Positions 23,716-32,369 of a stretch of 36,712 bases of DNA are shown piece after piece. Position 1 is the stretch's first letter. The number at the start of each line of letters is the position of its first letter. Under the pieces are notes generated by a model, which was not told the DNA's origin, did no database searches, and saw only the letters and a program-made list of their open reading frames with translations. Source of the stretch: Flavobacteriales bacterium (GTDB lineage Bacteria; Bacteroidota; Bacteroidia; Flavobacteriales_D; Sanyastnellaceae); contig CANFLZ010000020.1 in the NCBI GenBank assembly GCA_947448135.1, positions 1 to 36,712 on the forward strand. The letters run 5' to 3'. The position numbers and the translations under genes are program-made.

Positions 23716-25073
23716 TTGAGCCATTCGTCTTCTAATTTTATTTTTCCTTTTTTGTATGCTTCGACGCCAGCAGCAGGGATGCTGAGCTGCACGCCTTTTA
23801 TAGAATTTGTGTCGTTTTGATAACGGATATTATTCTCTTGGTTGTCTTTTAAGGTTAACTTCATTTCCAATATTGCGCTGGAAAAATCATTGGCTTGTCC
23901 AGCAGCTTTGGTGTTGGCCTCTATTTCAATGGTGTAATCTGCCTTGCTGCTGCTGCTGGTTTGATAGCCTTGCTGGGTCAAATAAGTTTGCGCAGCGATG
24001 GCCAGGAGTTGCTGTTGGTTGTTTTGATCGAATTCTCTTTCGATACTTTTGATGCAAAAAGTGGGTTTCACCAAATGAATGGGGATATTCAATTCATTGA
24101 CGGGTGTGGATTGGAGAATCTTACGACATATTTTATCATCTAAATCCGAAGGGATCATCGATTCTATATCCAGCTTGATTTCTAGTTGTGGTAATTTTGA
24201 ACTCATGGGCACATTGGCCACAGATACAGTGATTTTACCATTGGTTCCTGTTATGACTTTCTTGGCTCGGGTAAATTTATCGGTCGGAAAATGATAAAGG
24301 ATGGGAATTCCAATGGCGGGACTGCCGTTGTGCATCGCTTCAACGTCTAATGATTGGGCATAATTGTTTTTGCTATTCAAAACAACAGCGGACTCATCGG
24401 ATGTAAGCTTGAGTGCCGACATAATTCCCTGGATATCGGCATAAATTTGCTGATCTAACAACAGATTTTCTCCGTTGGGAGTGGTAAATGGATTGGATTC
24501 GTTCCAATACGGTTTGATGGCAAAAAGGGCGTGAAAGAGTTCGTCAATCGCAGAACCTATTTGATTGCGCTTTCTGGATGCAACGCTGCTTTCATAATGT
24601 TGATACGCCAGATTAAGCGCTTCGTTTTTCTTTCGTTCTTGTTGGGCTTGATAGGCCGATTTGCTGATGCGCAGATAAATCCAATATTCGGATTCATTCT
24701 CATAGATACCGACTGTTTCGTAATCTTCAAAAACAATATCGGTAGTGGTGTTGATGCTGGAGGTAAAGTCTTCTGAAAATACTTTATTGACCTCCATGGT
24801 GTTTAAAAAGCTCTGTCCTTGGACGCGCACACTCACACTGGAGGCCATGTCGCTGAGGGCATTTTTTTTGGCAATCGCTGCGTAGTCTACAGGATTTAGT
24901 TTTTTATTACAGCTGGATACTCCAATGTAATAGCCATTGCTGATGGGTCTTTGCAACACCCATTCCGGAGCGGGATTGACTTTGGGTAATGCAGAACTTT
25001 CTCCTCCTTTTGGGGTGACACATTGTGCCAAGGACACAGCGCAAAAGATCAGGAGGAAAAAATATCTTTTCAT
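23691..25073 (-). CDS. LPP20 family lipoprotein
   Basis: This 460-residue envelope protein has an N-terminal signal; Cys18 in LAQC is the likely lipid site, although Gln at -1 is unusual for a lipobox. Residues about 34-140 carry the LPP20 pattern (PAPEWVLQ, GYYIGVSSC, AAIAKKNALSDMASSVSV). A helical stretch and two further domains follow; IAAQTYLTQQGYQTSS to DYTIEIEAN near 370-395 looks like a second alpha/beta domain, similar to lipoproteins that sense or bind at the outer membrane. Its start shares one base with the CsgG-like stop (TAATG), so the two are translationally coupled. LPP20 relatives include FlgP, a flagellar disk protein, but no flagellar genes are present. Confidence 0.75.
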   Translation of the reverse strand: MKRYFFLLIFCAVSLAQCVTPKGGESSALPKVNPAPEWVLQRPISNGYYIGVSSCNKKLNPVDYAAIAKKNALSDMASSVSVRVQGQSFLNTMEVNKVFSEDFTSSINTTTDIVFEDYETVGIYENESEYWIYLRISKSAYQAQQERKKNEALNLAYQHYESSVASRKRNQIGSAIDELFHALFAIKPYWNESNPFTTPNGENLLLDQQIYADIQGIMSALKLTSDESAVVLNSKNNYAQSLDVEAMHNGSPAIGIPILYHFPTDKFTRAKKVITGTNGKITVSVANVPMSSKLPQLEIKLDIESMIPSDLDDKICRKILQSTPVNELNIPIHLVKPTFCIKSIEREFDQNNQQQLLAIAAQTYLTQQGYQTSSSSKADYTIEIEANTKAAGQANDFSSAILEMKLTLKDNQENNIRYQNDTNSIKGVQLSIPAAGVEAYKKGKIKLEDEWLNLMLQAIL

Positions 25074-26437
25074 TATTTCACCAATTCAAGCATCAATGAT
25101 TTGACCTGTTGTGCCATGTCGGCGGTGGCTTGCTTGTAGGCTTCTGATGACAATTCTTCAGCAGATTTTAAATCGCGTTGAATGGTGAATAGATTTCTAA
25201 ATCCTTGCACTTTGTCGTGTGCAGTTTGCACGTTACCACCTTCATTGGGATACAATGATTCTCTGTTGTAATCGGTGCGCGCGTAAAACACTTCATCTTC
25301 AACTTTTTTATTGATCAAAGCAGTTTTCAGCAATTCGCCGGTTTGCAAAGAGATCAATTTCATTTGTGCATCAATAGCGCTGTAACTCTTCCCGTAGTAG
25401 TAATCAAATTCGATAGGTCGATATTTGGTCACCATGATGGTTTGTCCGTTGCTGACTTGTTTTTCTTGAAATGCTTGAAAAGCAGTGCGTCTCTCACGAA
25501 CAACATTTCCTTTTTTCTCGTCTAATTTTAAAATACTTCCAGTAAGGATAATTTGGGCACCTACAATTTTACCAACTTCTACAGCGGTTTTGTCGTCAAC
25601 AATCCCACTCAATTGAAGTTTTTGTTCTTGTAAAATGGTCATCATATTTTCACGATCAACAATACGCAAGAAGGGGTCTTTGATAGAAGTTAACGCGGCC
25701 AAGGTGTAGGCAGAGAGCCCTACTTCAGCTCCGCTTGATTTGGTACCGTTTGTAAAGGGAAGAAGGGCGATGGTTACCGTTCCTTTCTCTAACGACTTGG
25801 ATTTTAAGGCCGATGCATCTTTATAGTTACTGCGTTTTTCGACCACCTTCGATAGTGATTCATACGCTGTTCTATATCGCCCCGCTTCAAACATAGCTTT
25901 GCCGTCTTTGTACAAGGGTTCTAGATAGGCAATGTCTTGAAGGTCTTTGGCGTCTTTGAAGTTGGGATCGAACTTCGAAATCTCTTTGAAATTGATTTCG
26001 GCTTCTTTGAATTGTTCTTGCTCCAATTGCGTTGTTCCTTTTTCATAGAGTTCATTGATATAGGCCTTTTTTACTTCATCAAAATCACTTTGGTACATAT
26101 CGCTGATCTCCAAATTCACACCAATTCCTGCAATTTTTTGTTGATACTCTTGAGCGCTTACATAAGCATATACAGCTTCACGTGGAGTGTTCATGGTTTT
26201 TTTGCGGCCAAATTCAACCAACTTTTGATTGAGAACGATTTGCCCTGTGCGCTTCATGCCCGCTTGCGCCTCCACGTAATTTCTTTTTTGACGTAGCGCG
26301 GAAAAATAACTTTCAGAAGCCTCAACTGATAAGCCGCTGGCTTCTTGCTTGGTACCTAGTTTTGTGTAATATTTTGGACCCTTGCAGGCTGTAAACGAAG
26401 TAAGAAGGCAGAAAAAAAGGATAACGTTGGTTTTCAT
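25073..26437 (-). CDS. CsgG-like lipoprotein with N-terminal helical repeats
   Basis: This 454-residue lipoprotein (lipobox SFTAC, Cys18) has two parts. Residues about 35-215 form TPR-like helices (YFSALRQKRNYVEAQ, QEQFKEAEINFKEISKFDP, MFEAGRYRTAYESLSK). From 220 a CsgG/HfaB-type domain follows: VTIALLPFTNGT, LRIVDRENMMTILQEQK, VGKIVGAQIILTGSI, then a strand-rich region and a terminal helix. CsgG is the nonameric outer-membrane channel that exports curli, but related CsgG-fold proteins (LpoB, TolB-N-like) only bind partners, so pore formation cannot be assumed. No csgA, csgE or csgF homologue is in the window. One base separates it from DUF4476 upstream; it overlaps the LPP20 gene downstream. 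Confidence 0.78.
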   Translation of the reverse strand: MKTNVILFFCLLTSFTACKGPKYYTKLGTKQEASGLSVEASESYFSALRQKRNYVEAQAGMKRTGQIVLNQKLVEFGRKKTMNTPREAVYAYVSAQEYQQKIAGIGVNLEISDMYQSDFDEVKKAYINELYEKGTTQLEQEQFKEAEINFKEISKFDPNFKDAKDLQDIAYLEPLYKDGKAMFEAGRYRTAYESLSKVVEKRSNYKDASALKSKSLEKGTVTIALLPFTNGTKSSGAEVGLSAYTLAALTSIKDPFLRIVDRENMMTILQEQKLQLSGIVDDKTAVEVGKIVGAQIILTGSILKLDEKKGNVVRERRTAFQAFQEKQVSNGQTIMVTKYRPIEFDYYYGKSYSAIDAQMKLISLQTGELLKTALINKKVEDEVFYARTDYNRESLYPNEGGNVQTAHDKVQGFRNLFTIQRDLKSAEELSSEAYKQATADMAQQVKSLMLELVK

Positions 26438-26438
26438 C

Positions 26439-27485
26439 TTAAGGGTTGATTTTTGAATTCAGTTCTTCAATTGAGCTTTCAAATTTAAAGGCATCGTTGA
26501 TTAAAAAATAATTTTGTGGGTCGTTGCAACGCGAATGAGCAAATGCGGCATATTCTACTCGATCCGTTTCGAAATCAAAAAGAGTAACAATTTCCTTGAT
26601 TTGCGCTGCACTCAAGCAATTGGAACCCGTGATTTGCTTGGCCAAGGTCATTTTACTGTCTGAAAATGATTTGGATTGGATGCTAGATTTTGCACTTTGA
26701 AAGCTGGCATTGTCCATCGGATAGCCACATCTTCCGGTTGGCGCTGCATTCGTTTGATTTTGTGGATGATCATGATGAGGCTTTTCGTGGGTGGAAGGAC
26801 GGCCTGAATTTCCAACGCTTCCGGATGTTTTGGTAGTCGTTGTGGTAGTTGTTGTCGTGGTTGTACTACTTGAGTTTTGATTGAATCCTGGGTCGGCTGG
26901 AACGTCCATGTTGATTCCCAAATTGACACCACCCATGTTGACATTGACATTCACTTTTTCATTTTGTGGATTTCCTCCTTTTTGAGAAGTGGTTGTCGAT
27001 TTCTGTGTAGTGACAGTGGTGGAAGTGGAAACGGGCATTTCAACAGGCATCGCCGGAGCCTCAACGGGTACAGCAACATTGTCAGGATCGCCAAGTGTAT
27101 TGATGGGCTCCACATATTGATAAGTGCCAGGAGGTAATTTTTGTGCAATGGGTTCTTTGGGACGCTCTGTGAAATAGCGCAATGCGTAGCCTTTTTTGGT
27201 CAATTTGATGACATAGGTAACTTCTAAGTCATACTTTACTGCAAACATTTTGCTAGTAAAATCAGGTAAATTGGGGTCTTCGAAATCAATTCGGGCCATA
27301 TAATATTCGGAGGCAAGGCCTTTGATTTTGACATTGGGGCGTGGATCTTCGTTGATGAGCTCCTCATTGAGGTAGATTTTGAAACGGTCTCCATTTTCAG
27401 AATAGACAATGGCGTCGGCAAGTTGGGATTGGGCCATCATTCCAAATGAAAGAATCCCTAAAAAGATGCATAAAATATGTTTCAT
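26439..27485 (-). CDS. Secreted DUF4476 protein
   Basis: This 348-residue exported protein has a signal peptide of about 18 residues (FGMMAQ at the end). The N-terminal domain (about 20-130) is beta-rich and begins ADAIVYSENGDRFKIYLN. The middle is low complexity: Val/Pro/Thr stretches, VNVNMGGVNLGINMDV, a run of about eleven threonines and a His/Pro segment. The C-terminal 90 residues (DNASFQSAKSSIQSKSF to the end) are a DUF4476 helical domain. The threonine run uses mixed codons, so it is not a slippage tract. It is first in the operon with the CsgG-like and LPP20 genes. A TATCTTCG box (27530-27523) lies upstream. Function unknown. Confidence 0.8.
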   Translation of the reverse strand: MKHILCIFLGILSFGMMAQSQLADAIVYSENGDRFKIYLNEELINEDPRPNVKIKGLASEYYMARIDFEDPNLPDFTSKMFAVKYDLEVTYVIKLTKKGYALRYFTERPKEPIAQKLPPGTYQYVEPINTLGDPDNVAVPVEAPAMPVEMPVSTSTTVTTQKSTTTSQKGGNPQNEKVNVNVNMGGVNLGINMDVPADPGFNQNSSSTTTTTTTTTTTKTSGSVGNSGRPSTHEKPHHDHPQNQTNAAPTGRCGYPMDNASFQSAKSSIQSKSFSDSKMTLAKQITGSNCLSAAQIKEIVTLFDFETDRVEYAAFAHSRCNDPQNYFLINDAFKFESSIEELNSKINP

Positions 27486-27491
27486 ATCGGC

Positions 27492-27522
27492 TTTGTTACG
27501 TGGTAAATTTAGTTCATTTTTG
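27492..27522 (+). promoter_or_regulatory. Promoter of the saccharopine dehydrogenase - mutL - rhomboid operon
   Basis: TTTG at 27492-27495 and CATTTTTG (5/6) at 27515-27522, spacing 19. The predicted leader before ATG 27565 is about 35 nt. The opposite-strand box TATCTTCG (27530-27523) for the divergent DUF4476 operon abuts it, so the two polymerases would compete. Confidence 0.55.
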
Positions 27523-27530
27523 CGAAGATA
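27523..27530 (-). promoter_or_regulatory. -7-like box TATCTTCG for the DUF4476-CsgG-LPP20 operon
   Basis: Minus-strand TATCTTCG (5/6), 37 bases before the DUF4476 ATG. No TTTG at the expected distance. Confidence 0.4.
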
Positions 27531-27564
27531 AAATTCATGCCAATCTAATTAGAGAATAATAGCG

Positions 27565-28887
27565 ATGGAAGAAACTTGGAGGAAGGTGGTCATTTTGGGT
27601 GCGGGAAGAAGTAGTGCGCATTTGATACAGCATTTATTGGATCATGCTGATGCATGGAAAATTCACGTTCGTGTTGGGGATGGTCAGTTGAAAGTAGCTG
27701 AGGAAAAGACCAAAGGAAACAAACACAGCAGTGTGTTTCAATTTGATGCGAAAGATGAATTGCATTTGGATCGCGAAATAGCGCAATCGGATTTGGTTAT
27801 TTCCATGTTGCCAGCTTTCATGCATCCCATGGTGGCGCGCATGTGTCTAAAGCATTTCAAGCATTTGATTACTCCCAGTTATGTGAGTCCGGAAATGCGA
27901 GAAATGCATGAGGAGGCACAAGCGAAAGGTTTAATTTTCTTGAATGAGATGGGTGTTGATCCGGGGATTGATCACATGTCGGCGATGCAAATCATACATG
28001 AGTTGCGCAGCAAAGGGGCTGATATTACCGGTTTCTATAGTCTTTGCGGTGGATTGATTGCCCCTTCGTCGGATAACAATCCGTGGCATTATAAGATAAC
28101 TTGGAATCCAAGAAATGTTGTGTTGGCTGGTTCTGGTGGTAGCGCTCATTTCCGTGAATCGGGAAGAGAGAAGTTGGTGCCTTATCACCGATTGTTTGAG
28201 GAATTGATTCAGGTTGAAATTCCGGGTTATGGCCTGTTTGATGGATATGCCAACCGTGATTCAATGGCTTATGAATCGTTGTATGCTTTGCAAGGAATTC
28301 CGACGTTGTATCGCGGAACTTTGCGCAAGCAAGATTATTGTCAGGCTTGGGATGTTTTGGTGAAATGGGGAATGACGGATGATCAGAAAGTGATGGATTG
28401 GAATGGGATGTCGATAATGGATTTTACCCAGACGTTTTTACCAGAAAATGCTGCGGATTATATTCAGCGCACAGTATCAAAAGACAAGTTGTTTTTATTG
28501 CAATGGTTGGGATTGTGGGATGTTACTCCGGTTCCTATCGATCGTGGTACACCAGCGGAAGTTATTCAAAGGTTGGTGGAAGAAAGATGGGAGTTGGCTC
28601 CCAATGATCGCGATATGCTGGTGATGTGTCATTTATTTGATTATTCCCTGGATGGGAAAAAATACCGCCTGCAATCGCATATGGTCATGGAAGGTCAAGA
28701 TGCATTTTATACCGCTATGTCTGCAACAGTGGGTTTGCCCATGGCAATGGCGGTTCCGTATATTTTAAATGGCGTTTGGAAGGATACAGGCGTCTTGATT
28801 CCTACATTGCCCCATATCTATCAACCCTTGTTGCAAGAGTTGAAAGAAAAGGGTATTCAATTTCATGAACAATTGACCGAGCGATGA
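27565..28887 (+). CDS. Saccharopine dehydrogenase family protein
   Basis: This 440-residue oxidoreductase has an N-terminal NAD(P)-binding Rossmann fold (VVILGAGRSSAHLIQHLL) and a C-terminal saccharopine dehydrogenase domain (MGVDPGIDHMSAMQII, SLCGGLIAPSSDNNPWHYKITWNP). The family makes or breaks the bond between lysine and 2-oxoglutarate, or acts on similar imino acids. It may serve lysine degradation, but a partner lysine-ketoglutarate reductase is not visible. It is the first gene of a seven-gene, tightly overlapping plus-strand operon, and its stop overlaps the next start by ATGA. Confidence 0.87.
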   Translation: MEETWRKVVILGAGRSSAHLIQHLLDHADAWKIHVRVGDGQLKVAEEKTKGNKHSSVFQFDAKDELHLDREIAQSDLVISMLPAFMHPMVARMCLKHFKHLITPSYVSPEMREMHEEAQAKGLIFLNEMGVDPGIDHMSAMQIIHELRSKGADITGFYSLCGGLIAPSSDNNPWHYKITWNPRNVVLAGSGGSAHFRESGREKLVPYHRLFEELIQVEIPGYGLFDGYANRDSMAYESLYALQGIPTLYRGTLRKQDYCQAWDVLVKWGMTDDQKVMDWNGMSIMDFTQTFLPENAADYIQRTVSKDKLFLLQWLGLWDVTPVPIDRGTPAEVIQRLVEERWELAPNDRDMLVMCHLFDYSLDGKKYRLQSHMVMEGQDAFYTAMSATVGLPMAMAVPYILNGVWKDTGVLIPTLPHIYQPLLQELKEKGIQFHEQLTER

Positions 28888-29396
28888 GAAATTGCTTGAC
28901 AATTTTTATTTTGTTTTTTGCATTGCGCGCTCAAGCTCAGTGGCCTGATTGTCCAGCTTTTGGACCCGGTAATTGGCACAGCGAGCAGCAATTTCAAAGT
29001 GCAAAAGATACAATTGTTCAAGTGGCTCAATGGTTGTGTGAAACACCCATTTCTTGGCAATATGAAAAAAGGGCCTGGGCAAATGCCTATGTGATCAAGT
29101 GGATGGTGAATCATCCTTCAAAAAAATTTGATGCAGATTCAAGGTGCTTTGGACCCATTGATGGCGAATTGGATTTGATGTATGCTTATTTACAGGCTTT
29201 TTTGTATTATCAATTGACACATGCACCGATACAACCTGATTTGAGAGATGTATTTATTCTGCAAACTTTGGCGAAAAAGATTCTGCAAAGTGAACAATAC
29301 AGTGATCGAGATGAATGGAAAAAAATGACCAAGGCATTTCAACACAATCAAGAAAAAAAATATTTGGCCAAGTGCCATAAAGCAATGAACCCATGA
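28884..29396 (+). CDS. Small secreted protein of unknown function
   Basis: This 170-residue protein has a signal peptide (MRNCLTIFILFFALRAQA) and a mature domain rich in tryptophan, glutamine and tyrosine (QWPDCPAFGPGNWHS, AQWLCETPISWQYEKRAW, NAYVIKWMVNHP), probably all-helical. I do not recognise the family. Cysteines at CPAF, LCET, RCFG and KCHK could form two disulfides. It overlaps the upstream stop and the downstream ispH start by four bases each (ATGA), so it is translationally coupled to both. A link to isoprenoid or DNA repair genes is not obvious. Confidence 0.7.
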   Translation: MRNCLTIFILFFALRAQAQWPDCPAFGPGNWHSEQQFQSAKDTIVQVAQWLCETPISWQYEKRAWANAYVIKWMVNHPSKKFDADSRCFGPIDGELDLMYAYLQAFLYYQLTHAPIQPDLRDVFILQTLAKKILQSEQYSDRDEWKKMTKAFQHNQEKKYLAKCHKAMNP

Positions 29397-30601
29397 AGAA
29401 ATTCGAAATACCAGAACAGTTTAAATCTTCTTTTTCTGGTCAAATCAAACTTTGGCGTAAAAGCCAAGATCCCAGAAAAAAGGACTTTACGCCTTCTGTG
29501 GTTCCGTTGGGTGATTTGACGTTTGTTTTTCCTCGGCACATGGGTTTTTGTTATGGTGTTGAAAACGCCATTGAAATTGCTTTTAAAGCGGTGAATGAAA
29601 ATCCTGGAAAGCGCATTTTTTTATTGGGAGAGATGATTCACAATCCTGCGGTGAATGAAGATTTGAAATCGTTGGGCGTCACTTTTATCATGGATACTGC
29701 CGGCAATCACCTGATGGATTGGAATACATTGACAGCGGATGATATCGTTATTACGCCGGCATTTGGAACCACTTTGGAAATAGAAGCGCAATTGTCTGCT
29801 TTGGGCGTTGATGTCAAAAAATACAACACGACTTGTCCTTTTGTAGAGAAGGTTTGGAAGCGAAGTAATGAAATAGGACAGGAGGGATATACCATTGTCA
29901 TTCATGGTAAATACAAGCATGAGGAGACGAGGGCAACTTTCAGCCATGCCAATGTGAAGACCAAGAGCGTGATCGTTCGTGATATGCGTGAGGCGGAGAT
30001 CTTGGCTGCTTACATCAGAGGAGAGAAAGATGCATTGGAGTTCTCCAAAGATTTTGCAGGTAAATGTTCAGATGGTTTTGACCCGAATCTTGATTTGTCG
30101 AGAATTGGAGTCGTCAATCAAACCACCATGCTTGCAACAGAAACAGAAGAGATTGCGCAATACTTGAAGCAGGTGGTAACTGCGGTTCGCGGTTCGGAGG
30201 GATTTGCTGAAACCAGAGACACCTTGTGTTATGCAACCAATGACAACCAAGATGCGGCTATGGAATTGCTGAACAGCGGAGCAGATGTTGCTTTTGTTAT
30301 TGGGGGGCATAATTCTTCCAACACCTATCAATTGGCTACGATTTTGTCTCAAAAGATTACGACATTTTTCATCGAAGATGCGGATGCGATTTCGGCAGAA
30401 TTCATTTCATTTCTCGATCTAAAATCCATGCAATTGGAAACCCATGCAACGCAATGGGGAAATTGGAATCGTGTTGTGCTGGCAAGCGGTGCATCTTGTC
30501 CGGATACGTTGGTGGATCAGGTCGTACAGAAAGTTTTATCCGTTAAACAAATCGAAATTACGCCTCACTTGGCTTTACAACAGTGGATGAGTCATGAGTG
30601 A
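29393..30601 (+). CDS. ispH: 4-hydroxy-3-methylbut-2-enyl diphosphate reductase IspH (long form)
   Basis: IspH carries out the last step of the MEP isoprenoid pathway, reducing HMBPP to IPP and DMAPP with an iron-sulfur cluster. Cluster cysteines are C53 (GFCYGVENA), C148 (NTTCPFVEK) and C279 (DTLCYATND). VNQTTM (241-246) and GGHNSSNTY (from 304) match the family. At 402 residues it is much longer than the 310-residue E. coli type: an N-terminal extension of about 40 residues and an insertion with RGEKDALEF and GFDPNLDLSRIGV resemble the long cyanobacterial/plant form. Overlaps both neighbours (ATGA upstream, 8 bases with mutL). Confidence 0.93.
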   Translation: MKKFEIPEQFKSSFSGQIKLWRKSQDPRKKDFTPSVVPLGDLTFVFPRHMGFCYGVENAIEIAFKAVNENPGKRIFLLGEMIHNPAVNEDLKSLGVTFIMDTAGNHLMDWNTLTADDIVITPAFGTTLEIEAQLSALGVDVKKYNTTCPFVEKVWKRSNEIGQEGYTIVIHGKYKHEETRATFSHANVKTKSVIVRDMREAEILAAYIRGEKDALEFSKDFAGKCSDGFDPNLDLSRIGVVNQTTMLATETEEIAQYLKQVVTAVRGSEGFAETRDTLCYATNDNQDAAMELLNSGADVAFVIGGHNSSNTYQLATILSQKITTFFIEDADAISAEFISFLDLKSMQLETHATQWGNWNRVVLASGASCPDTLVDQVVQKVLSVKQIEITPHLALQQWMSHE

Positions 30602-32369
30602 TATAATTTATAAATTACCGGATAATGTAGCCAATCAAATTGCGGCGGGAGAGGTGGTGCAGCGACCCGCTTCTGTGGTCAAAGAAATGTTGGAAAATGC
30701 AATTGATGCAGGTGCTTCCAAAGTGAAGGTGGTGATTCGTGATGCCGGAAAAACGTTGATTTACATCGAGGATAATGGAAAGGGAATGTCGCATCAAGAT
30801 GCATTGATGTGCTTTGAGCGCCATGCCACCAGTAAATTGAAGACAGCAGATGATTTGTTTCATATCGCAACCAAAGGATTTCGTGGCGAGGCATTGTCCA
30901 GTATTGCGGCGATTGCACACGTTGAACTAAAAACCCAAATGGAGTCGGCAGAATCAGGTACGCGAGTGACTGTTTCAGGAGGTCGGGTGGAGTTGCATGA
31001 AACATGTGCAACTGCTGTGGGTACTCAATTCTCGGTCAAAAATTTATTTTACAACGTACCGGCAAGAAGATATTTTTTAAAGAGTGATTCGGTAGAGTGG
31101 AAACATGTGTTGGAAGAATTTACCCGAGTAGCATTGGTGCATCCAGAAGTTGAAATGATGTTGGAGCACAATGGAGTGGTGGAGCTGCATTTGTTGCAGC
31201 AGACCTTCAGACAACGTGTGGTGAAGATGATGGGGAATAAATTTCAGGAGGCATTGGTTCCAATTGAAGAAGAAACGAATTGGTTAAAAATCTCCGGATT
31301 TTTGAGCAAGCCCGAGGTAGCCAAGAAAGTGCGTGGAGATCAATATTTCTTTGTCAACAATCGATTTATCAAACATCCGTATTTGCACCATGCTATTCAA
31401 GCGGTGTACAATGGGATCATTGCCGAAGGAAATTTTCCAGCGTATTTTATTCAATTGGAAATTGATCCAGAGTTGATTGATATCAATATACATCCAACCA
31501 AAACGGAGATTAAGTTTCAAGATGAGCGCTCGATATACGCCATTCTGCATGCATCTGCGCGCAGGGCGTTGGGCATGCACAATGTGGTTCCTAGTTTGGA
31601 TTTTAATCAAGAGGGCAATGTCACCACACCGGTAAATTCATCGACAGAGATCAAAATGCCGACCATCACGTTGACCGGAGATTACAATCCTTTTCAACCT
31701 GCAGCACCCAAACGCGATGTTGTTCAAGAGTGGTTGCGCATGCAAGGGGACATCCATCAAAGTGTTCGACAGATGTCTCAGGAGCAACAGGGCATTTTGG
31801 ATGAAGATTGGGGAGTGGAGATGGAGTTAAAGCCTCAACAGTTCTTCAAGAAGTGGATTGTATTTGAGTACAAAGGAGAGATGTGGTTGGTGGATCAAGG
31901 CAAGGCGCACCGTCAAATACAATTTGAAAAGTGGATGCGTCAGGGATATTTGCCCTCCCCCCAAACCTTGCTTGCCCCATTGGAGTTGTCTTTGAATGAA
32001 AAAGAAAAATCGATGATCAATGCCAGCGCTGACACGCTGTATGCATTGGGCTACCGTTGGGAAATCAGAGATGGACAGGTTTTCTTGATGGCATTGCCGC
32101 AAGAAGATTGGGATCATCAGGATTTTTGGGAACAGATTTTAGGAGAATGGGAAAATGGTTTTGAGCGCATGCTCAATCCCACGCAGATATGGGCTTGGAC
32201 CAAAGCCAAAAAAGAGGCCATACGCGCGGGGCAGATGCTTACTCTGCCCGAAATGAAAGATTTGATGCGCGAATTATTGGATTTGGAAAATCCTTTTTTC
32301 ACGCCGCGTCACGAGAAAATAATTTTTAAAATGAATGCAGATCAACTGCAACAATTGTTTCAATCATGA
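30594..32369 (+). CDS. mutL: DNA mismatch repair protein MutL
   Basis: MutL couples MutS mismatch recognition to strand removal. The 591-residue protein has an intact N-terminal GHKL ATPase: EMLENAIDAG (31-40), DNGKGM and GFRGEALSSI. A linker follows (about 340-410), then a C-terminal dimerisation domain. The position of the endonuclease motif DQHA(x)2E(x)4E instead reads DQGKAHRQIQFE (434-445), with the His, Ala and first Glu replaced; the later ACR-like and CPHGRP-like motifs also look altered (KAKKEAIRAG, FFTPRHEK). Nicking activity may therefore be lost or use different residues. Starts 8 bases inside ispH and overlaps the next gene by ATGA. Confidence 0.95.
   Translation: MSDIIYKLPDNVANQIAAGEVVQRPASVVKEMLENAIDAGASKVKVVIRDAGKTLIYIEDNGKGMSHQDALMCFERHATSKLKTADDLFHIATKGFRGEALSSIAAIAHVELKTQMESAESGTRVTVSGGRVELHETCATAVGTQFSVKNLFYNVPARRYFLKSDSVEWKHVLEEFTRVALVHPEVEMMLEHNGVVELHLLQQTFRQRVVKMMGNKFQEALVPIEEETNWLKISGFLSKPEVAKKVRGDQYFFVNNRFIKHPYLHHAIQAVYNGIIAEGNFPAYFIQLEIDPELIDINIHPTKTEIKFQDERSIYAILHASARRALGMHNVVPSLDFNQEGNVTTPVNSSTEIKMPTITLTGDYNPFQPAAPKRDVVQEWLRMQGDIHQSVRQMSQEQQGILDEDWGVEMELKPQQFFKKWIVFEYKGEMWLVDQGKAHRQIQFEKWMRQGYLPSPQTLLAPLELSLNEKEKSMINASADTLYALGYRWEIRDGQVFLMALPQEDWDHQDFWEQILGEWENGFERMLNPTQIWAWTKAKKEAIRAGQMLTLPEMKDLMRELLDLENPFFTPRHEKIIFKMNADQLQQLFQS

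Noticed and set aside
26848-26880. Threonine run in the DUF4476 protein as a phase-variable repeat
   Set aside because: The codons are mixed (ACA, ACC, ACG, ACT), so there is no uniform unit for strand slippage.
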